From the NCBI GenBank assembly GCA_000934385.1, contig KN880448.1:124001-188000 (forward strand): a stretch of DNA of 64,000 bases, written 5' to 3'. Position 1 is the first letter of the stretch. Each line of letters opens with the position of its first letter. Shown piece by piece: positions 58,458-64,000 of this stretch. The notes beneath the pieces are model-generated. The model ran no database searches. It was given only the letters and a program-made list of their open reading frames with translations, and was not told the DNA's origin. This DNA is from Cylindrobasidium torrendii FP15055 ss-10 (taxonomy: Eukaryota > Basidiomycota > Agaricomycetes > Agaricales > Physalacriaceae). The position numbers and the translations under genes are program-made.

Positions 58458-58939
58458 GGTGGGTTCCAGCAGAGCTCAGGCTGAGCTTCAAGTTGGACGT
58501 CTTATCTCCAGAATTGATCAGGCGATAGTACCAACGCGTCGGGAAGGATCTGATAATGCATACGGCTCTTGGAAGCCCATGCAGGAGGTCCAAGTCTGGC
58601 TGTCTATGTGACACGCCGCGGGCAATTTTTCGCGAAAAAAGGACATTTATTATTTCCTCGGCGATCGTGAGACGGATCGGTGTGTCCGCGACGCCGACGC
58701 GTCGGTCCGCAAGGTCAGCCATTTTGGCACGGTCAACCATCGAGGAATGTCTTCCTTCATCAAGTAAACAAGGAAAAGATGCATGCAATATTCGTCAGAT
58801 GTGGGAAACAACCCAAGCATAATAATACAAGTCCTAGATACCAAACCAAGGCAATTAAGATGGACGACAATCCTCGAGATACAAGTACAGTACAAGACGG
58901 CGTGTATTAGACTACTGCAAAATATTGGGATAGAGTTGA

Positions 58940-60557
58940 CTATGCACTGCGCTCGGGATACACAAAAAGAGAGTAGTTGCGAGAGAAAAACTTGATCAGA
59001 ATCCTAGCTGGGCTCATTGGTGGTGGGATAATCATCCCTCCTCCAAGGCCGCGACGATGCCACGAATCGACTACAAAGGTGTAAGCTTAGAACAGTGCAG
59101 ATAGAATGAGGAGACTTACTCATAGGCTGCGCCAGGACATACATGATGAGGTAGACCCAAAGCCGACCCGGCCATCCGTGTATCCTCCGTCCAGTGACCC
59201 TCTTGAAAACGCGCTCGAGCATCATGAAGGGCGCTTGTGCCATGAAGAACTTGATGGTGGCATGGTCAATTCCGTGCCCCATGCCGTACATTCCGAGCTC
59301 ATGGAAGAGGCCCGAAGCGATGAAGACGCCAAACAGCATGCCAAGGTTACCTGCAATCCAACGGCCTGGGTATCCGCCGTAGACAAGGAATGTTTGGCGG
59401 AGAAGCTGGTGCCAGCGGGTAGCCCAGAGTTCATGAAGGGATTCTGGAATGCAGGGTTAGTTTGCGATGTCTGAGCCGTGGATAGAACAATACCAGAGAT
59501 CCACGGGTTATCCAGCACCGGTGGCCATTGCGATGGCTTGTCTCCGACGATACCTACTGCAAAGAGCGTGACGAGGTGGTAGACCATGTAAAATCCGGAG
59601 AGCAAGCAAGTGCCAGTGATCATATGGATAAGAGTTGAAGTAGCGTAGCGCGGGATGATTGAGAGTTCAGGGTAGAACATCGAGCCCCCTTCGACAGAGC
59701 CTACACCAGGGAAGAGCTTGAGAATGGTCTCCAGTATATCTACGATGAGGAAGTGTTGGATGAAAGAGATGCCCGTCGCTTTGAGGAATGGCCCACGCTC
59801 CATAGGCCGTGAATCGTGCGGGAGATGCATGTTGCGCCCAAACTTGAACTGTAAGCCGCGAAGGGTGTGCGCAAGTTCCATCGCGTCTCCAAACCATTTG
59901 GGTATCCAAGTCGATGATGGCTGGACTTCCTCAATGTATGCCGACCCATTGGAGGATGCTTTGCCTTTCGACACACCAGGACGAATCTCATCCAATTTGA
60001 GCATGCCTTCTGGCGTCAACGCGAATTCCAATGATCTCCCGCAAAGATAGATGGCCATTAGACCTTGAATTGGATGAGTTTCAATGATGGGAGGTGAAAG
60101 GCGACACGCACATTGCCCCCAGTTGTATACGTTGAGGCGGGGTTGCGTCCATACATGGGCAAACGCAGACCAGAGGCTGCTGGTGAGGACAGACGGGAGG
60201 AGGAGCAGGCGGATGAGGTAGGTACCCTCCCGCCTCGCGAGGTAGGCCAGGAAGAGGTAGGGCAGCAGTGACACCAACATTTCTGGTGCTACGGCCGGCG
60301 TGATTGGAATGCGATTCTGGGGCTCTGGGATGATAGTTCGAAAGGCCTGGATGGCGCCGTCCCGACAGCTTGAAAGCTTCCATTAGCAGTGGCAACGTGT
60401 CCGAGCGGCGTAGCAACGTACCCATGAAGGATCTGAAGTGGCCTGCACGGTTCGGGTGAGCACAGGCTATGATGAGACAGAGACGCATTTACAGGCTCGA
60501 GTTTGTGTGTAAATTATGGCTGCCCATTGCCGGATACGTCGCATACAAAGAATCCAT
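58940..60557 (-). CDS. Wax-synthase-domain acyltransferase (MBOAT-like)
   Basis: The start MDSLYATYPAMGSHNLHTNS is at 60557, with short exons joined in frame to IQAFRTIIPEPQNRIPITPA, then MLVSLLPYLFLAYLARREGT and further helices. The middle has SLEFALTPEGMLKLDEIRPG and WIPKWFGDAMELAHTLRGLQ. The conserved wax-synthase part is ESLHELWATRWHQLLRQTFL, then YPGRWIAGNLGMLFGVFIAS and LFHELGMYGMG with the active-site histidine. It ends RNYSLFVYPERSA. Such enzymes esterify fatty alcohols or sterol/terpene alcohols in the ER membrane; in basidiomycetes several sit near terpene genes, but none does here. Confidence 0.87.
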
Positions 60558-60791
60558 GTCCTGGAGGAGCGAAAAAGAGTGGGGATCCAACGAGAAGTGC
60601 GCCGTATAAGCTCAGACGTCATTGCGGATTGCCAGCAGCAATATGCCTTTGTCATCCGGGGTTGTCAGCAATATTCGATTATAGCGGCCGTCGTCTGCCT
60701 CTCTCCCTTTCTCCGTCACCAGAGTGCCGAGAGCAGCTGGGCTCGAGGTCTGTTCGAGGCTTTCTATCCTACAATCTATCCTGCCACCATA
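60558..60791. promoter_or_regulatory. Divergent promoter region, 234 bp
   Basis: It separates the start codons of the wax-synthase gene (minus) and the GSKIP gene (plus). No clear TATA box was seen. Confidence 0.4.
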
Positions 60792-61211
60792 ATGTCCTCC
60801 TCCCCGGCGCGTACATCTTCACCCTATGACTTTCTCAGCGCAGAACTCGCCGCGTCACTATCAGAACAACATTTCGGACTCAAGTCATGGACAATGAAGG
60901 CGTCGTCGACGAAGAATATGGCTTGTGCAAGTGTGGTGCTGCTAGACGGTCGCGCGATGGAGATGAGCTTGACGAATCGCGGATATACCGTGAGTGTTGC
61001 GCTTCCTGGGATGCACTATTGCATTCCTTTGGACACTCATCACTTAACCATCCAGCAGATTGACGGCTCAGAGACCTATGAGACTCTCGAATCCCTTCTT
61101 TCGACACTTAGCAACCTATACCATGAGAAGAGGATGGAACTTTTGTTTGCAAAGCTAGAGCAGGTATCTGCGAGAGATCATGAGGAATTATCACAAGAAC
61201 CTATTCCCTAG
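60792..61211 (+). CDS. GSKIP-domain protein
   Basis: Exons 60792-60989 and 61059-61211 give 116 residues. The N-terminus reads SSPYDFLSAELAASLSEQHF; the domain follows as SVVLLDGRAMEMSLTNRGYT joined to IDGSETYETLESLLSTLSNL and YHEKRMELLFAKLEQV. This spacing matches the GSKIP domain (Pfam PF05303), found alone in small eukaryotic proteins that bind GSK3-type kinases and inside the Clu1/CLUH protein. The kinase partner is inferred. The intron is 69 nt, stop-free and in frame, so retention would add 23 residues. Confidence 0.75.
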   Translation: MSSSPARTSSPYDFLSAELAASLSEQHFGLKSWTMKASSTKNMACASVVLLDGRAMEMSLTNRGYTVSVALPGMHYCIPLDTHHLTIQQIDGSETYETLESLLSTLSNLYHEKRMELLFAKLEQVSARDHEELSQEPIP

Positions 61212-61613
61212 CTCTCGCGAAACTACTGGCCCGTTCAGCCCAATATACCCATCACATTGAACACATTCTTCTTCCCTTCTACAACGCACACGGCACTTTC
61301 CCTCGGAACAGTCCTACTGGGAAATAAATAGATAGTTTGATTTCAATCTCCCTACCAAACAAGCTCTAATAGCAACCAGGCGGAATTGATAAGTTATGTG
61401 AGTACACTATAGGACTACGTCCGAAGGGAATGAACTGGAACGACCAAGTGGGATTGCAACACCACCAGCCCGTTTCAGCGCCAGAGCAAAGAACAACTAC
61501 AGAGCTCGCGACAATAGGTTATGGATGTATGTATTACGATGAAAGCGGGTTAATGGTGACATGGAATCCAAGGGGCGTTCATGGACCGCTTAGGTCAAAT
61601 GAGTGTGTTGAGT

Positions 61614-62358
61614 CTAGTAGGAGTAAGTGGCTATAAAAATGGCTTGTTAGCTGCATCTCATAGCAAACGGCGAAGGGGAACACACCATCAAAGACACCAT
61701 CTGACTCTGAAGCGAGAGAGTCGAAGAGTGCGACAGAGAGGTCGATTCCGAGTGCGCCAGGACCCGGAGAGTCGCGGTTGCATGTCGGGCAAGTATCCTG
61801 CACCTGTGCATCATGACACTACATAATGTTAGCGCACCGCACACCGACCTCGAGGTATCGGCCTCACCTTCCCGTTTGCTTTATTGCATACACTAATTGT
61901 TTGACCACAGCGGTTCGCATCCATAATGTCGGAGTCTAAGGAGCCGTTAGAGAGACGCGAGAGCAGGCAGGGCATGTTCACGCACGAATCGCAACAATGA
62001 AGTCTTGGTCGGAGTGCCAGTTGCCGCAGGATCCCTGGACGCCGTTTTGGGTGTAGAACGTGGCCCTAAGAATTTGAATTATGACATGTCGGATATGAAG
62101 AAGGCGCACCACTTACGTTCCGAAGTGGCCGCCTACGTTGCCTCCACCACCGTTGTTTGCATCGTTGTAGCCGCCGTTGTCCCCACCGGCATTGGGATCG
62201 TTGTAATCGTCGCCGCCCCACTCATCCCGGGCAGTCTTGGAAAGACGGCGCATGCCCCGACCAGTGTGCGCGCGACCAAAGTGAGGCTCGTTTGTTTGGA
62301 GAGCATCGACGGAGAGAACCGTGAGCACGAGAGCAGATATGACCGAGGTTAGCTTCAT
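61614..62358 (-). CDS. Secreted RlpA-like / expansin-like double-psi beta-barrel protein
   Basis: Exons 62358-62117, 62065-61986, 61935-61868, 61818-61686 and 61630-61614 give 179 residues. A signal peptide (MKLTSVISALVLTVLSVDAL) is followed by a glycine/asparagine-rich linker (about residues 45-80). The barrel domain reads ATFYTQNGVQGSCGNWHSDQ, then DIMDANRCGQTISVCNKANG and VQDTCPTCNRDSPGPGALGI with DLSVALFDSLASESDG. Paired cysteines (CGN, CGQ, CPTC) are those of the family, which includes barwin, expansins and fungal papain-inhibitor-like proteins. A role at the cell wall or in competition with other microbes is likely but unproven. The last exon is only 17 nt. Confidence 0.87.
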
Positions 62359-62471
62359 AGCTGTAAGTGTAGTTCGATAAAGAGTGTCGGTGAGTAGTGA
62401 ACGTGGAGGAAGGGTGTTTGGGTAGGTTGTGGGTAGTTCTGGATGATGGAGCGGAGAAGGAAAAGGGTTGT

Positions 62472-62482
62472 TCTTATATATT
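62472..62482 (-). promoter_or_regulatory. TATA box of the RlpA-like gene
   Basis: The minus strand reads AATATATAAGA about 115 bp before the start codon, as expected for a strongly transcribed secreted protein. Confidence 0.5.
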
Positions 62483-62884
62483 GTCCGCCCCAACCCTGTA
62501 CCACGGTCATCGAAGCGCGATCCCCACCGCGACGCATAATTGATGATTCGGAGCGCACCTGTGGAGCAGTCCCGCTCGCCCGACACAAATTGTTCAAGTA
62601 TAGTTGTCATAACATGCAGCAAGTCAAACGGAGGAGTAGACAAGAACGACGTCCAGCAGCACAGGATATACACAAGAGCCAAGCCTGTCCAAGTGCTCGA
62701 ACCTATGTCTCGAAGTCCAGAGACTTGCTAGCGAGACCTAGCTGGCCTATAGCGGTCAGCAGAGACCGCAAGAAGCAGACGACGGGCGAAGAATTACATG
62801 TCAAAACCGCCTCAAACACGCCGAAGCAAAAGAGCGCACGCGTGGCGAGGGTTTCGCGCTTGCCCATTCTGGACGTAACACCGT

Positions 62885-63720
62885 CACGCGTTCAGTGGTA
62901 CACACGATCGAATAGAGTTTGTATGTTCGCACTCCGGAATTCGGAGCTCCGGGCCTGAAAGACAAACGGAAAGTAGTAAAGAAATCTGAATTGCAGTACA
63001 TACACCAATTCGAGGGAATTCGTGTCGAGTCGGCTCGATAAAGCCGTGCTGGCAGTCGATTCGGGATTTGCTCGTCGGCCACTAGGCAATTGAAGTGCCT
63101 TGACTTGTTCTTCCATCCAATCCCATATCTTCTCGCTTGCGAGAGGTGGAAGTACGCGGCTTCTCCGGAACTCTGCCCCAAGTTCGAAGCACATATGTCC
63201 CGTCCCATACACAAAGACGAATGGAGCTCACTCGTACGTTGTGAGAAGCGGCTGGCTTTCAGTATACTTGAGGATGGTAGGCGTCAATATTCGTTGATAT
63301 AGCATCTGGGTGTAGGTCAAGATGCAGCCTTGGTCACCATGTCGTGCTGCAAGCTCCTGGAGCCACGCCCTGTGATCCGTCTTGCATTCATCAAACACAA
63401 AATAGTTTTGCTTGGCAAAGTGTTGTCAATCTCTCCGGGATACTCGCCTACTTGTCCAAAAACCGTCTCTGCACAAATACAGAGTGGCCGTTGGCGAGGC
63501 TCCGATTATATGAGCCTGGAAATGACCTAGTCCTCGTCAGGTGGTACCACCGAGAGGCCAACGTCAACCTTGAGCAATATGGCATCCTTCCCGACCGGCG
63601 CGGGTAGCGTTTGTGCCAGATGTAGGCCTTCATATTCCTGCAAAGTAGCTCTGACCGTCCTAAAATTACATAAAACTGGAGGCCCCCATGTTCATGCGAA
63701 TAGAATTGATGCAAACCTTG
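62885..63720 (-). CDS. Unresolved coding region, unknown product
   Basis: Several minus-strand segments look coding: TVRATLQEYEGLHLAQTLPA ... AILLKVDVGLSVVPPDED near 63540-63670, NYFVFDECKTDHRAWLQELA near 63350, and GTGHMCFELGAEFRRSRVLP ... WDWMEEQVKALQ near 63100-63200. I could not join them into one frame. It may be a multi-exon gene whose ends I misplace, or a decaying gene. No domain is recognised. Confidence 0.3.
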
Positions 63721-64000
63721 TCAAGGTCTATAACCTTCGTGGTCTCTTGAAGCAAACAGAGTTGATTTACTGGACCAAATCCAGGATAATCATAGCAATG
63801 ACCTGCCGCTGACCCCTCCAGGAACTGCCCATTTTCTCATGGCTGTCACAGAATGAACGGTAAAGAAAAAGAAAGGCGTTGTCAAAGATTAGTGTCTGAA
63901 AAATCATGATGGTCCACCGTGAGCCCAGGACCGATTTTTTCTCAATCGGTTATTTAGTGAAAGTCAGTAAAGTGCTTGGTCGCTCTGCCAAAACGACTGC

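Noticed and set aside
1..64000. CRISPR arrays, operons, riboswitches, integrated virus
   Set aside because: No spaced repeats, no bacterial gene order and no viral hallmark genes; the DNA is nuclear fungal.

Overview
The window is nuclear DNA of a filamentous basidiomycete, most likely an agaricomycete (mushroom-forming fungus). Genes are dense and broken by many 45-60 nt GT-AG introns. The protein families are typical of that group: DUF6535, F-box/LRR and BTB expansions, basidiomycete-only 7-TM families, an aryl-alcohol-oxidase-type GMC enzyme, a wax-synthase-domain acyltransferase and an RlpA-like secreted protein. There is no bacterial-style organisation. All gene models were spliced by hand from splice sites and reading frame, so exon ends are inferences. 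Where the spliced length is stated, the frame closes exactly.

Region 1 (1-13 kb): two tandem stand-alone thioesterases (the first cut by the window edge), a 7-TM protein, an FYRN/FYRC chromatin-type protein, a 15-exon GMC oxidoreductase and a DUF6535 membrane protein. Region 2 (13.9-24.9 kb) is an accessory block: two F-box/LRR proteins, a secreted protein of unknown function, a divergent BTB pair and an LRR protein without a visible F-box. Region 3 (24.9-43.6 kb) is mainly housekeeping: an acidic protein, the trafficking protein Avl9, two MYND proteins, a 44-residue micro-protein, NAD(P)HX epimerase with a probable GC-AG intron, another 7-TM protein, an aldo/keto reductase and a tRNA-Leu(CAG).

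Region 4 (42-56 kb) is rich in regulators: a CreA/Mig1-type carbon repressor with SYGGRG motifs in its own promoter, a MITE with perfect 58-bp arms, a very large SAM methyltransferase, an ABM-fold protein, an Mcm1-type MADS factor with a 14-nt exon, and a zf-C3H1 protein related to the nuclear exosome adaptors Red1/ZFC3H1. Region 5 (56-64 kb): a NiCoT nickel/cobalt transporter whose metal-binding signature is carried by two micro-exons, a wax-synthase-type acyltransferase, a GSKIP-domain protein, a secreted double-psi beta-barrel protein, and unresolved coding potential at the right end.

I see no clear new multi-gene system. The most unusual signals are the thioesterase pair with an altered nucleophile elbow, the recurring 48-nt stop-free introns, the micro-exons in the transporter and MADS genes, the MITE beside the carbon repressor, and the 44-residue three-exon gene.
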